Assembly (NCBI RefSeq): GCF_004365875.1
Contig: NZ_SODF01000001.1
Location: 868,001-932,000 of the forward strand
Reading direction: 5' to 3'
From: Kribbella kalugense
GTDB taxonomy: Bacteria > Actinomycetota > Actinomycetes > Propionibacteriales > Kribbellaceae
DNA length: 64,000 nt
The notes under the pieces are model-generated. The model did not search any database. It worked only from the letters and a program-made list of their open reading frames with translations, and was not told the origin of the DNA. Both the position numbers and the translations under genes were made by a program. Positions 49,934 through 58,239 of the stretch are shown one piece after another (the stretch's first letter is position 1; each line of letters begins with the position of its first letter).

Positions 49934-50626
49934 ATGGCGACTGGGCCGTCACCACAGCAGAGCGGCGATGATGCCGCTCGGACGCGCGTGGTGCTGGCCG
50001 AGGACGACGTACTGCTGCGTGAGGGGCTCGCCAGGCTGCTGCAGCAGGCGGGGTTCGAGGTGGCCGGGCAGACCGGCGACAGCGCGTGGATCCTTCCGCT
50101 GGTGCGCGACGAGCAGCCCGATCTGGTCGTGGTGGACATCCGGATGCCTCCGACCAACACCACCGAGGGCCTGGACGCCGCCCGGCAGATCCGCCTGGAG
50201 TTCCCGGGGATCGCCATTCTGGTGCTGTCGGCCCACACCGAGGTCGAGCACGCGATGGAGCTGCTGGGGAGCGGTGAGCGGATCGGGTACCTGCTGAAGA
50301 CGCGGATCACCGATGTGGACGAGTTCATCCAGACGTTGGAGCGGATCGTCCGGGGCGGTTCGGTGATCGACCCCGCGCTGGTGCAGGAGCTGGTCAGGAC
50401 GCGCCGCCGGAACGACCCGCTGGCCGGACTCAGCGACCGGGAGCAGGAGGTGCTCGCGCTGATGGCAGAGGGCCGGTCGAACGCCGGCATCGCGCGGCGG
50501 CTGTGGGTGACCGAAGGCACCGTGGAGAAGCACGTCCGGCACATCATGGCGAAGTTGAGCCTGTCGGCGACCGACGACGACCACCGCCGCGTGCTCGCGG
50601 TGGTGACCTACCTCGAGGCTCGCTGA
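49934..50626 (+). CDS. NarL/LuxR-family response regulator
   Basis: The 230-residue regulator has a receiver (RTRVVLAEDDVLLREGLARLLQQAGF, phospho-Asp in LVVVDIRMPPT near residue 67, Lys in YLLKTRITD) and a LuxR helix-turn-helix (LSDREQEVLALMAEGRSNAGIARRLWVTEGTVEKHVRHIMAKL). The ATG at 49934 has GGAGATAC about 8 bases upstream. It lies 64 bp behind the ECF sigma gene and probably answers to the sensor kinase two genes upstream. It ends 1 bp before a convergent single-domain receiver gene. Confidence 0.88.
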   Translation: MATGPSPQQSGDDAARTRVVLAEDDVLLREGLARLLQQAGFEVAGQTGDSAWILPLVRDEQPDLVVVDIRMPPTNTTEGLDAARQIRLEFPGIAILVLSAHTEVEHAMELLGSGERIGYLLKTRITDVDEFIQTLERIVRGGSVIDPALVQELVRTRRRNDPLAGLSDREQEVLALMAEGRSNAGIARRLWVTEGTVEKHVRHIMAKLSLSATDDDHRRVLAVVTYLEAR

Positions 50627-50627
50627 C

Positions 50628-50996
50628 TCAGGCCGTGAGCCCGAGCACATCCCGGATCGCCGGGACCGACAGCCTGGTCTTGGGCAGGAAGCCGGCGACC
50701 CGGCTTGCCGAGATGCGATCCGCGTAGTCCTCTTCGGCGTGGGTGGAGACCACGATCACAGTGGCCGGCGCGAGGCCGGTCTCGCTGGTCAACCGGCGTA
50801 CGACGTCGAAGCCGCTCTCCTGGCCGAGGTCGATGTCGACCAGCGTGACATCCGGCCCGAGCTCCACGACGAGGCGCACCGCGTCGTCCCCGTTCGAGGC
50901 CACGGCAACGACCCGCATGCCCTCGCGCTCCAGCAGACCGCGAGCAGCCGCCAGGAAATGAGGGCTGTCATCCACGATCAAGCAGCGCAACTCCAT
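50628..50996 (-). CDS. Single-domain response-regulator receiver
   Basis: The 122-residue protein is a bare receiver: ELRCLIVDDSPHFLAAARGLLEREGMRVVAVASNG, acceptor Asp in VTLVDIDLGQ near residue 51, TVIVVSTHAEE and Lys in GFLPKTRLS. No output domain exists. Such proteins modulate phosphorelays or act by protein contact. It converges on the NarL regulator with one base between, so both stops share the spacer. It may interact with the nearby kinase. The ATG at 50996 has no strong ribosome site. Confidence 0.8.
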   Translation of the reverse strand: MELRCLIVDDSPHFLAAARGLLEREGMRVVAVASNGDDAVRLVVELGPDVTLVDIDLGQESGFDVVRRLTSETGLAPATVIVVSTHAEEDYADRISASRVAGFLPKTRLSVPAIRDVLGLTA

Positions 50997-51173
50997 GGCT
51001 CCAGCATGCCGAACCGCCTGACCGTCGGACAATCCGGCTAGCTGGAAGCATGCGGGCTCGCGATCTTCCGGCTGGCCGGTACGCCGAATGGGCGCTCGCT
51101 GTGACGAAATCCGGTCGTTCCGTCGGCACCGTGGGAAGTGGCAGAACCCCGGAGTCGTGGAGAGGTACAGGTC

Positions 51174-52067
51174 GTGGTGAAAGGATCGGTGCTGAGGGCA
51201 ACGGCAATGCTGGTCTCGCTGGCGGGATACGGGATCAGTCCGCAATCGCCGCCCATCGTCGTGCACCAGGATCAGGTTTCGGCGGCATCACCGGCTACAC
51301 GTGCAGAGGAGCGGCTGGATGCGATGTCGACCGCCGACCGTGACCGGGTGCAGGCGACGCTGGCGGCGGCCGGTCGCGACGAGCGGCCGTACGTCGTCGA
51401 GGTGGTGGCCGCCGGGCACAGCGCCGCCGAAGTCGCCTCGTTCGCACGCCTGATCAGCGGCAAGCGGCCTCGGTGGCTGCAGACGCACCTCGATCTGCTC
51501 GATCCGGATGGGTCCGGCTGGGTGGCGTACCGGTCTTCACCGGTGCAACAGCCCGACGACACGAGCTGCGGGCCGATGACGATCCTGATGGCCCGCGCGA
51601 TCTCGGACCCGTTCTACTCGCTGTACCTCACCACCGGCGACACCACCGACCGGGCCGACGCCGGCGCGGAACAGTTCCAGGCGCGGTTGACCGCCGAGGA
51701 ACACCGCATTCACGCCGAGACCAACCGCTTCTGGCCGCAGAGCCTCGGCTCGACACCGCTCGGCATGAGCAACGAGCTGAACCGGTACGCCGCTGCGCTC
51801 GGAACCCGCTATCAGGCCCGGCCGGCCGATGGGTCGACGCTGTCGGATGCGGCCGAGGCGGCCGGCAACGGTCAGCCGGTGCCGGTGCTGATCGGAGACT
51901 GGATCCCGCGGCACTACATCCTGCTGATCGGCCGCGCCGGCGGCGATCTGATCTACTACGAGCCCGGGTACGCGACGGTCGGCCACATCTCCGAGCAGGA
52001 CTTCGTGCAGGGCAAGATCGACGTGATCGGCTTCCACCGCATCTTCGCGGTTGTCCGCCCGCACTAG
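51174..52067 (+). CDS. Secreted C39-like cysteine peptidase domain protein
   Basis: The 297-residue protein has a signal-like segment (VKGSVLRATAMLVSLAGYGISP), a helical region, then a papain-like domain with QQPDDTSCGPMTILMARAI (Cys near residue 137) and PRHYILLIGRAGGDLIYYEPGYATVG (His near 246 and a following acidic/Asn-like position). This pattern resembles peptidase C39-like proteins. The role may be processing or turnover of an exported peptide. The GTG at 51174 has GGAGAGG 8 bases upstream. The stop overlaps the convergent gene by 4 bp. Confidence 0.7.
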   Translation: MVKGSVLRATAMLVSLAGYGISPQSPPIVVHQDQVSAASPATRAEERLDAMSTADRDRVQATLAAAGRDERPYVVEVVAAGHSAAEVASFARLISGKRPRWLQTHLDLLDPDGSGWVAYRSSPVQQPDDTSCGPMTILMARAISDPFYSLYLTTGDTTDRADAGAEQFQARLTAEEHRIHAETNRFWPQSLGSTPLGMSNELNRYAAALGTRYQARPADGSTLSDAAEAAGNGQPVPVLIGDWIPRHYILLIGRAGGDLIYYEPGYATVGHISEQDFVQGKIDVIGFHRIFAVVRPH

Positions 52068-53041
52068 TTCAGTGCGGCGGGGGATTCGGCCTGGGGGATG
52101 AGCAGGGCGGGGTGGCCCGAGCCGTTGGCTGGGACGCTCCAGATGTCGGAGTCGGCCGGGCCGTGGGGGATGGCGTAGCCGATGGTGTCGGAGTCGAGCC
52201 AGGCCGGCTGGTCGTCGACGGTGCGGGTCTCGGCCAGTGGCGTCCTGGCGCCGGTGGCCAGGTCGAGGACCGTCAGTCGCCAGCCCTTGGCCGGGTTGCC
52301 GTCGATCGCCGACTTGAAGGCGATCCGGCGGCCGTCGGGGGAGAGGGACGGACATTCCACGTTAACGGTGATGGTACGCACGGTCCTCGCCGCGATGTCG
52401 CCCTCGACCAGGTAGCGGTGGCCGGCGGTGGACATAGTGGCGTAGAAGTGGTTGTCGTCGGCGGTGAACGTGATACCCCAGAAGTTCAGGTCGGCGGCCT
52501 TGTAGGGGTGACCGTCCAACGTCACCGACAGGAACTCCAGCGAATCGACCATGTCCAGCGTCTTCAGGTCGATCAGTCCGGAACGCGTCGAGAACCGGCC
52601 GTTGTTGTACGAGTCGCCCGCGACGAAGACGGTCCACGCCGCCATTCGTCCGTCGGCCGAGACCCGGGTGCGATTCGGTACGCCGACGAGCGGAATCGCC
52701 TTCTGCACTTGAAGATTCTTGTCCAGGATCGCGATCTGGAACGTCGTCAGTGCGCCGTCCTGCCGTAGACACGTGCCGGTGCCACCAGCGGCGTACACCC
52801 GCAAGCAGTTCAACGCCGACACCGAACGCGGTCCGCCCGGATCGTTCTTCGCGACCATGGCGAGACGCCCTTTGCTACCTGGCGCAGTACTGCGGAACAT
52901 GATGCGCGGACCGGTCAGGCTGAGTCCGTCGGCTGCGGCAACCGGCGTACGGTCGTGGGTGGTTGTGAACACGCTGTAGGTGACCCCGACCGCGGCCAGG
53001 AGCAATGCTCCAAGGACCGCGATCAGCACTCGCCGGGTCAC
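52064..53041 (-). CDS. TolB-like beta-propeller secreted/lipid-free protein
   Basis: The 325-residue protein has an N-terminal signal anchor (RRVLIAVLGALLLAAVGVTYSVF) followed by WD40/TolB-like blades: RVSADGRMAAWTVFVAGDS, GITFTADDNHFYATMSTAGHRYLVEGD, CPSLSPDGRRIAFKSAIDG and QPAWLDSDTIGYAIPHG with the (D/S)PDG turns. Such proteins act as protein or ligand scaffolds outside the membrane. The ATG overlaps the stop of the MFS gene upstream (ATGA), so export and propeller genes are coupled. Convergent 4-bp overlap with the C39-like gene. Confidence 0.8.
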   Translation of the reverse strand: MTRRVLIAVLGALLLAAVGVTYSVFTTTHDRTPVAAADGLSLTGPRIMFRSTAPGSKGRLAMVAKNDPGGPRSVSALNCLRVYAAGGTGTCLRQDGALTTFQIAILDKNLQVQKAIPLVGVPNRTRVSADGRMAAWTVFVAGDSYNNGRFSTRSGLIDLKTLDMVDSLEFLSVTLDGHPYKAADLNFWGITFTADDNHFYATMSTAGHRYLVEGDIAARTVRTITVNVECPSLSPDGRRIAFKSAIDGNPAKGWRLTVLDLATGARTPLAETRTVDDQPAWLDSDTIGYAIPHGPADSDIWSVPANGSGHPALLIPQAESPAALN

Positions 53042-54282
53042 GCTGGCTGCTCCGTCCTCGGCGAGATCCCGCGGAGCAGTAGGGCGACGACGAAGACGGC
53101 TGCGACGACCAGTCCGGCGGCGATGCGGCTGGCGCTGGCCGGACCCCAGATCGTCCAGGCGAGTCCGAACAGGATCGACGATCCGAGATAGGACACCGCT
53201 TGTCCGGTCTGGATCAGCGCGATCCCCGTCGTACGGAAGCCTTCAGGAAGCAGCGGGCCGGCCAACGCCATCAGTACGCCGTCCGTCGATGCGTAGAAGA
53301 GGCCGTAGAGACCTAGTACGACGACCAGCAACGGCCAGCCGCCGAACGGTCCGAACAGCAGCAGGTAAACCAGAACGAGTGCGGTGTAGCCGCCGAGGAC
53401 CACTTTGAGTCGGCCGATCTTGTCCGCCAGAATACCGAGAGGCGTTGCCAGCAGTAGATACGACAGGTTGGTGCCTACGGCAAGCAATGGGAACCAACCG
53501 ATGCTCAGGTCTTCTCGTCGCTGCAGGAGCAGGTAGACGAAGCCGTCGCCGATGGTCACCATTCCGGCGACACACGCGGCCAGGACCAGGCGTCGTACCG
53601 GTCCCCTGCGCAGGAGCTCACGGAGCGCCGAGGGAGCGACGGTGTTCTTCGGCGGTTGCTTGTCACGGTGGTCGCGGACGAAGAGCACCAGCAACAGAAC
53701 GCCGAACGCGGCGATGCAGAAGCTGGCGACGAACACCGCGTCGTACGCCTGCGCGGTCGCAGCCAAGATCCCGACCGCGACCAACGGCCCGGCGAACGCG
53801 CCGATCGTGTCCATCATCCGGTGTACGCCGAAGGCACGGCCGTACAACTGTGGTGGGGTGGACAGGGTGATCAGCGTGTCGCGCGGAGCCGTGCGGAGGC
53901 CCTTGCCGGTGCGGTCGATCGCGATCACCGCGCCGATCGCACCGACGGAGCTGCCCGCGGCCAGCAGACCGAGTTTCGCCACCGCCGACAGGCCGTACCC
54001 GAAGCCTGCAACGGCTTTGCGGCGCCGGGACCGGTCCGCGATGTACCCGCCGATCAGCCGCAGGAACGCGGTCGCGCCGGTGTACGTGCCGTCGACCACG
54101 CCGTACAGCGCAGGGCTGAGGTGCAGACCGATCATCAGGTACACCGGCAGGATCGCGGTCACCATCTCCGACGAGATGTCGGTGACCAGGCTGACGGCGC
54201 CGAGCGCGAAGACGTTGCCGCTGACAAGGAACAGGGCGCGTCCGCGCGCCGTCTTCGGGCGGTCGATCGTGGACAGGTACAC
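53038..54282 (-). CDS. MFS transporter
   Basis: The 414-residue protein has 12 predicted helices and the family loop GGYIADRSRRRKAVAGFGYGLS near residue 80, with the IDRTGKGLRTAPRDTLI motif near 122 that marks a distinct subgroup of actinobacterial MFS proteins. Substrate unknown. GTG start at 54282, 5 bp after the phosphoesterase stop (54288), so phosphoesterase, MFS and propeller genes form one transcript. Confidence 0.85.
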   Translation of the reverse strand: MYLSTIDRPKTARGRALFLVSGNVFALGAVSLVTDISSEMVTAILPVYLMIGLHLSPALYGVVDGTYTGATAFLRLIGGYIADRSRRRKAVAGFGYGLSAVAKLGLLAAGSSVGAIGAVIAIDRTGKGLRTAPRDTLITLSTPPQLYGRAFGVHRMMDTIGAFAGPLVAVGILAATAQAYDAVFVASFCIAAFGVLLLVLFVRDHRDKQPPKNTVAPSALRELLRRGPVRRLVLAACVAGMVTIGDGFVYLLLQRREDLSIGWFPLLAVGTNLSYLLLATPLGILADKIGRLKVVLGGYTALVLVYLLLFGPFGGWPLLVVVLGLYGLFYASTDGVLMALAGPLLPEGFRTTGIALIQTGQAVSYLGSSILFGLAWTIWGPASASRIAAGLVVAAVFVVALLLRGISPRTEQPA

Positions 54283-54287
54283 CAGCG

Positions 54288-55139
54288 TCAGTTCCAGACG
54301 TTGGTGATCTCGGCGGCCGAGTTCAGGTGGGCCAGGCCGTACGAGCTCTCGATGGTGCTGAGCACGTTGTAGTGGTTGATCTGGTTGGAGAAGGTGCCGA
54401 CCTGGGTGTGCGCGCCGAGGAACGCGGTGAAGATGTGGTTCGAGGAGCCGCCGTTGTCCTCGTCGAAGGTGATCACGAGCAGACTGTTGTGCGTCGTGGC
54501 CCAGGTCGCGTACGCCGTCAGGTTGTTCTTCAGCCAGGTGTCACCGTTGCCGACCGAGCAGTCGTGCATGTCGCTGCACATGTTCGGCGTCACGAACGAG
54601 ACGGTCGGCAGGCTGGCGTAGTTCGCCGAGCTCGGGAAGTCGCTGTACCGGAGATTGCTTGCCGTCGGCACGTTGCTGAAGTTGACCCAGCTGTTGTGCT
54701 TGCGCTGGTACTGGCCGCTCGAGCAACCCGTGTAGGCGGCCGACGGCATGCTTTCGGAATACCCCTTGAAGGTTTTGCCGGCCGAGATCAGCTGGTTGCC
54801 GAGGTTGTTGCCGCTGAAGGTGTGCGGGCAGCTGTCGCTGGTCAGGCCCTGCGTCGAGCCGGAGAAGATCGCCGCGTAGTTGGGCTGGCTCGGGTGCGTG
54901 ACGCCGTACGCCTGGGTGAACTTCGCGCCCTGGCCGGCGAGGCTGTTGAACGTCGGCGCGCTCGAGCTGCCGTTGATCTGTGAGTAGGCGTGATTCTCGA
55001 ACATCACTACGACGATGTGATCGAACGCGGGCACAGCCGACGCCGCTTGCGCACTGGGCGATCTACCGGCGATCGCCACCACCGACGCGGCGACAACCGC
55101 CGCCGCAACCACCATTCCCGCAACGCGTTTCCGGATCAC
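54288..55139 (-). CDS. Secreted phosphoesterase (PF04185, acid phosphatase/phospholipase C-like)
   Basis: The 283-residue protein has a Sec signal (VAGMVVAAAVVAASVVAIAGRS, cut near AQA) and the phosphoesterase family pattern: FDHIVVVMFENHAYSQING (metal-binding ENHA/Asn), GVTHPSQPNYAAIFSGSTQGL, a PNMCSDMHDCSVGNGDTWLK motif with metal-binding Asp and His, and VITFDEDNGG plus NHIFTAFLG near the end. It hydrolyses phosphate esters or phospholipids outside the cell. The GTG at 55139 follows AAGAGGAGACATC. A perfect hairpin lies just upstream. Confidence 0.85.
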   Translation of the reverse strand: MIRKRVAGMVVAAAVVAASVVAIAGRSPSAQAASAVPAFDHIVVVMFENHAYSQINGSSSAPTFNSLAGQGAKFTQAYGVTHPSQPNYAAIFSGSTQGLTSDSCPHTFSGNNLGNQLISAGKTFKGYSESMPSAAYTGCSSGQYQRKHNSWVNFSNVPTASNLRYSDFPSSANYASLPTVSFVTPNMCSDMHDCSVGNGDTWLKNNLTAYATWATTHNSLLVITFDEDNGGSSNHIFTAFLGAHTQVGTFSNQINHYNVLSTIESSYGLAHLNSAAEITNVWN

Positions 55140-55161
55140 GATGTCTCCTCTTGGGGCGGCC

Positions 55162-55187
55162 ACGGCCCTGGCTTGCGCCAGGGCCGT
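55162..55187 (-). terminator. Perfect hairpin between the epimerase and phosphoesterase genes
   Basis: 11-bp stem ACGGCCCTGGC/GCCAGGGCCGT with a 4-base loop. It lies 84 bp past the stop of the upstream gene and only about 12 bp before the phosphoesterase ribosome site, so it may act as a terminator or as a leader structure. Confidence 0.55.
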
Positions 55188-55270
55188 CACCCATCGTCGG
55201 AGTCAGCGCTCGACATCACCACTGCCGGCAGATGTGAGAAAGATGAACAGACCGTCACTTGACGGCAACC

Positions 55271-56176
55271 TTAAGTGAGGCTAGATACCACTTCTGCCAA
55301 CGGCGTGGGAGCCACTCCGAGCAGCCTGCGGGTCTCCGCGCTGTCCAGCACGGCCGGCCGTTCGATCATGTAGAGCATCTCCGTGATCTCCGCGACGACC
55401 GGGTCGGCCGCCGCGAGGGCCGCGAGCTGTTCATGCGTCATCGCGGCCAGGGAAGGCTTCGTACCGGCGGCCTCGGCGAGGATCTCGGTGAGGCGGCGGA
55501 GCGAGAGGTCGGCCGTGCTCGGCACGTGCCAGGCACGGCCCCAGGACGCGTCGTTCTCGCCGGCCGCGACGGCTGTGCGGGCAGCGTCGACCGTGTACGT
55601 CCACGAGTGGGGAGCGTCCAGGTCGGCCGGGAAGAACGTCGCGTCCTGCCCGGCGAACACCGCCGGCTGCACCGTGAGGGAGTAGTACGAGACCGCGCCG
55701 GGGCCGAGGAAGTCGTGCGCGCGCACCTCGGTGGCGCGTACCCGGCCGGCGTCGTTCGCCGCCTTGACGTCCTCCCACATGCGGGCGCGTACCCGTCCCT
55801 TGGCGGTGGTCGCTACCAGTGGCAGGTCCTCGGTGATCGGCCCGTCGACCGGGCCGTAGCCGTACGCGTTGCCGACCATCACGTAGTCGGCGCCGGTCTG
55901 CTCAGCGGCTGCCAGCAGCGAGCCGGCCAGCGGAGGCCACAGCTCTGGCCAACGGTCGTACGGCGGCATCGCGCAGTTGTACAGGGTCTGTGCGCCGCGG
56001 GCGATCTCGGCGAGCGCGACGGCGTCAGTGGCATCGGCGCTGACCGCTTGTACGCCCGGGTGGTCGGGTCCCGTTCCCCGACGGCTGACCAGCCGGACCT
56101 GGTGACCGGCCTCGGCCAGCAGCAGCGCGGTGGGGATGCCGGTGGCTCCGGCTCCGACGACGACCTTCAAAGGCAT
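55271..56176 (-). CDS. NAD-dependent epimerase/dehydratase-like (atypical SDR)
   Basis: The 301-residue protein opens PLKVVVGAGATGIPTALLLAEAGHQVRLVSRRG with GAGATGIP as the dinucleotide motif, followed by AVALAEIARGAQTLYNCAMPPYDRWPELWPPL and YVMVGNAYGYGPV. The canonical YxxxK is not clear, as in atypical SDR proteins of the NmrA or epimerase type that may only bind NAD(P). The ATG at 56176 has AGAGGAG 6 bases upstream. It is divergent from a GlxA-type regulator with 94 bp between. Confidence 0.75.
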   Translation of the reverse strand: MPLKVVVGAGATGIPTALLLAEAGHQVRLVSRRGTGPDHPGVQAVSADATDAVALAEIARGAQTLYNCAMPPYDRWPELWPPLAGSLLAAAEQTGADYVMVGNAYGYGPVDGPITEDLPLVATTAKGRVRARMWEDVKAANDAGRVRATEVRAHDFLGPGAVSYYSLTVQPAVFAGQDATFFPADLDAPHSWTYTVDAARTAVAAGENDASWGRAWHVPSTADLSLRRLTEILAEAAGTKPSLAAMTHEQLAALAAADPVVAEITEMLYMIERPAVLDSAETRRLLGVAPTPLAEVVSSLT

Positions 56177-56270
56177 GGAGTGCTCCTCTTGCGTGGACTG
56201 GACTCCATCGTCGGGCGCGCCGGCGTCGTACAGTAGTGGCCTGAATGCCATGATGCCCAAGGATCTGGAC

Positions 56271-57218
56271 ATGCACCGCGTTGCCGTCATCGCCGTACCT
56301 CCCGTGACCGCCTTCGACCTCGCCATCCCGGAGATGGTCTTCTCCGCCGTGGAGGTCGACGGCACCCCGGCGTACGACGTGGTTGTCTGCACTGCCGAGC
56401 CGGGTGTGGTGGCGACGACCGGCAGCGTTCGGATGGTCGTCGATCACGGGCTCGACGCTCTTCGCGGCGCCGACACGGTGATCGTCACGGGATCGGGGCG
56501 GCGCGACGACTTCGACCCCGAGGTGCTCGACGCGCTACGCCAGGCTGCCGACGCCGGGCGGCGGGTCGCGTCGATCTGCACCGGCGCCTTCGCGCTCGCA
56601 TCGGCCGGTGTGCTGGACGGGCGGCTCGCGACGACCTATTGGCCGTACAGCGAGGAGTTCACCCGGCGATTCCCGCGGGTCGAGGTTCGCGCCGGCGTGC
56701 TGTACACAGACGACGGCGACGTGTTCACCTCGGCGGGCGTCGCGGCCGGCCTCGACCTGTGCCTGTACCTGGTCCGCCGCGACCACGGTGCGACTGTCGC
56801 CAACCACGCGGCTCGGCTCGCTGTTGTCGCGCCGGTGCGGCACGGCGGGCAACGGCAGTTCATCGAGTCGCCCGCGCAGCCGGACAACGGCACCGGCCTC
56901 GCCGAGACCCGGGCCTGGGCGTTGGAGCGGCTCGGCGACGAGCTGACCCTGACAACCTTGGCCGCCCACGCCCACACCAGCGTCCGCAACCTCACCCGCC
57001 GCTTCCGAGCCGAGACCGCCCAGAGCCCCCTGCAATGGCTCCTCCAGCAACGCGTCGACCGAGCCCGAGAACTCCTCGAAACCACCACCCTGCCCGTGGA
57101 ACGAGTCGCCCACCTCAGCGGCCTCAACTCAGCCGAGTCCCTCCGCCAACACTTCACCAAAAAGATCGGCCTCTCCCCAACGGCGTACCGCAACACCTTC
57201 ACTCACACACCCTCCTGA
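56271..57218 (+). CDS. GlxA-family regulator (DJ-1/PfpI plus AraC HTH)
   Basis: The 315-residue protein has an N-terminal DJ-1/PfpI-like sensor (MHRVAVIAVPPVTAFDLAIPEMVFSAVEVDG; nucleophile region ASICTGAFALASAGVLDGRLATTYW with Cys near residue 103), and an AraC double helix-turn-helix (LTLTTLAAHAHTSVRNLTRRFRAETAQSPLQWLLQQRVDRARELLETT, followed by VAHLSGLNSAESLRQHFTKKIGLSPTAYR). This is the GlxA group, usually activators. The ATG at 56271 has AAGGATC 7 bases upstream; an ATG at 56250 is an alternative. It may control the divergent SDR-like gene. The Cys-containing sensor could respond to a reactive ligand. Confidence 0.88.
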   Translation: MHRVAVIAVPPVTAFDLAIPEMVFSAVEVDGTPAYDVVVCTAEPGVVATTGSVRMVVDHGLDALRGADTVIVTGSGRRDDFDPEVLDALRQAADAGRRVASICTGAFALASAGVLDGRLATTYWPYSEEFTRRFPRVEVRAGVLYTDDGDVFTSAGVAAGLDLCLYLVRRDHGATVANHAARLAVVAPVRHGGQRQFIESPAQPDNGTGLAETRAWALERLGDELTLTTLAAHAHTSVRNLTRRFRAETAQSPLQWLLQQRVDRARELLETTTLPVERVAHLSGLNSAESLRQHFTKKIGLSPTAYRNTFTHTPS

Positions 57219-57242
57219 GCGGCCCGGTGAGACGATGCGGCT

Positions 57243-58151
57243 GTGATCACATCGCGCCAGCTCGAGTATTTCCAGGCAGTCGCGCGGGAGTTGCATTTCA
57301 CTCGGGCGGCCCAGGCTCAGCGCATTGCCCAGCCCGCGCTGTCCCAGCAGATCCGCAAACTGGAGCGGCAGTTGGGGCTCACGCTGTTCGAACGCAACAA
57401 CCACCAGGTGAGTCTGACGCCGGCTGGTGCCGCGTTGCTGGAGCATGCCGAACGGATCCTGGCGGACATCGTCGCCGTCGAGGAGGAGATGCTCGGCTGG
57501 ACCAGCGGGGTACGGGGCCGGATCCGGTTGGGTGCCGCCCGGGGACTGATGCCTCAGCTGGCCAAGACCCTGGTGGTCTACTGCCGTACCTATCCGCAGG
57601 TCGAAGTGGAGTTGCGGGAGCAGAACACCGAGGAGATGATGGCCGACCTTCTCGGCGGCAGGATCGATGCCGCGACCCTGGCTGCCCCTCCTCAGCGGGC
57701 AGAGCGGCGAATCGAGTGGCAGCCGTTGGGCAGCGAGCCGCTGGTGCTGATCGCCGGGCCGGACACGACGCTGGGCGGTCGGGACCGGGTGCCGGTCGGT
57801 GATCTCGACGGGCAGGACCTGATCGCGTATCCGCCGCAGTCAGCGATCGCCGCGATCATCACAGGCGCTCTGGCCGAGGCCGGTGCCGTGCCGCATCTCC
57901 GCTTCGAAAGCCGCGAGTACACCACGGCACGGGCTCTGGCGAGTGTCGGGCTGGCAGCGGCCGTCGTACCCCGCTCCGTGGCTGTGGCTCCGGGACCGCC
58001 GGTCGGGGTCGCCGTCCTGGAGCCAGAGCTGGTGTGGACGCCGGCGCTCGCATGGTCGGCGGTACGACGTCCAGTGCCGGCGCTCTCGGCGTTCCTGGAC
58101 CTGATGCTCGCCGGCGCGGAGTTTCTGCCCGGTGATAACCCTGACGTCTGA
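57243..58151 (+). CDS. LysR-family transcriptional regulator
   Basis: The 302-residue regulator has the winged helix-turn-helix TSRQLEYFQAVARELHFTRAAQAQRIAQPALSQQIRKLERQLGLTLFERNN (residues 3-53) and a LysR substrate-binding domain (RGRIRLGAARGLMPQLAKTLVVYCRTYPQVEVELREQN). It precedes the CMD-hydrolase gene by 88 bp in the same direction, so it may activate that gene. The ATC at 57246 is not the start; GTG at 57243 is. The effector is probably an aromatic-pathway intermediate, by context only. Confidence 0.85.
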   Translation: MITSRQLEYFQAVARELHFTRAAQAQRIAQPALSQQIRKLERQLGLTLFERNNHQVSLTPAGAALLEHAERILADIVAVEEEMLGWTSGVRGRIRLGAARGLMPQLAKTLVVYCRTYPQVEVELREQNTEEMMADLLGGRIDAATLAAPPQRAERRIEWQPLGSEPLVLIAGPDTTLGGRDRVPVGDLDGQDLIAYPPQSAIAAIITGALAEAGAVPHLRFESREYTTARALASVGLAAAVVPRSVAVAPGPPVGVAVLEPELVWTPALAWSAVRRPVPALSAFLDLMLAGAEFLPGDNPDV

Positions 58152-58239
58152 CCGTGAGTCGGATCAGGTCTTGGACGACTGACGAACTCCTAGCGGACAG
58201 TGGTCACAGCAGCCGATCCGACCTGGAGGACCCGTCATC

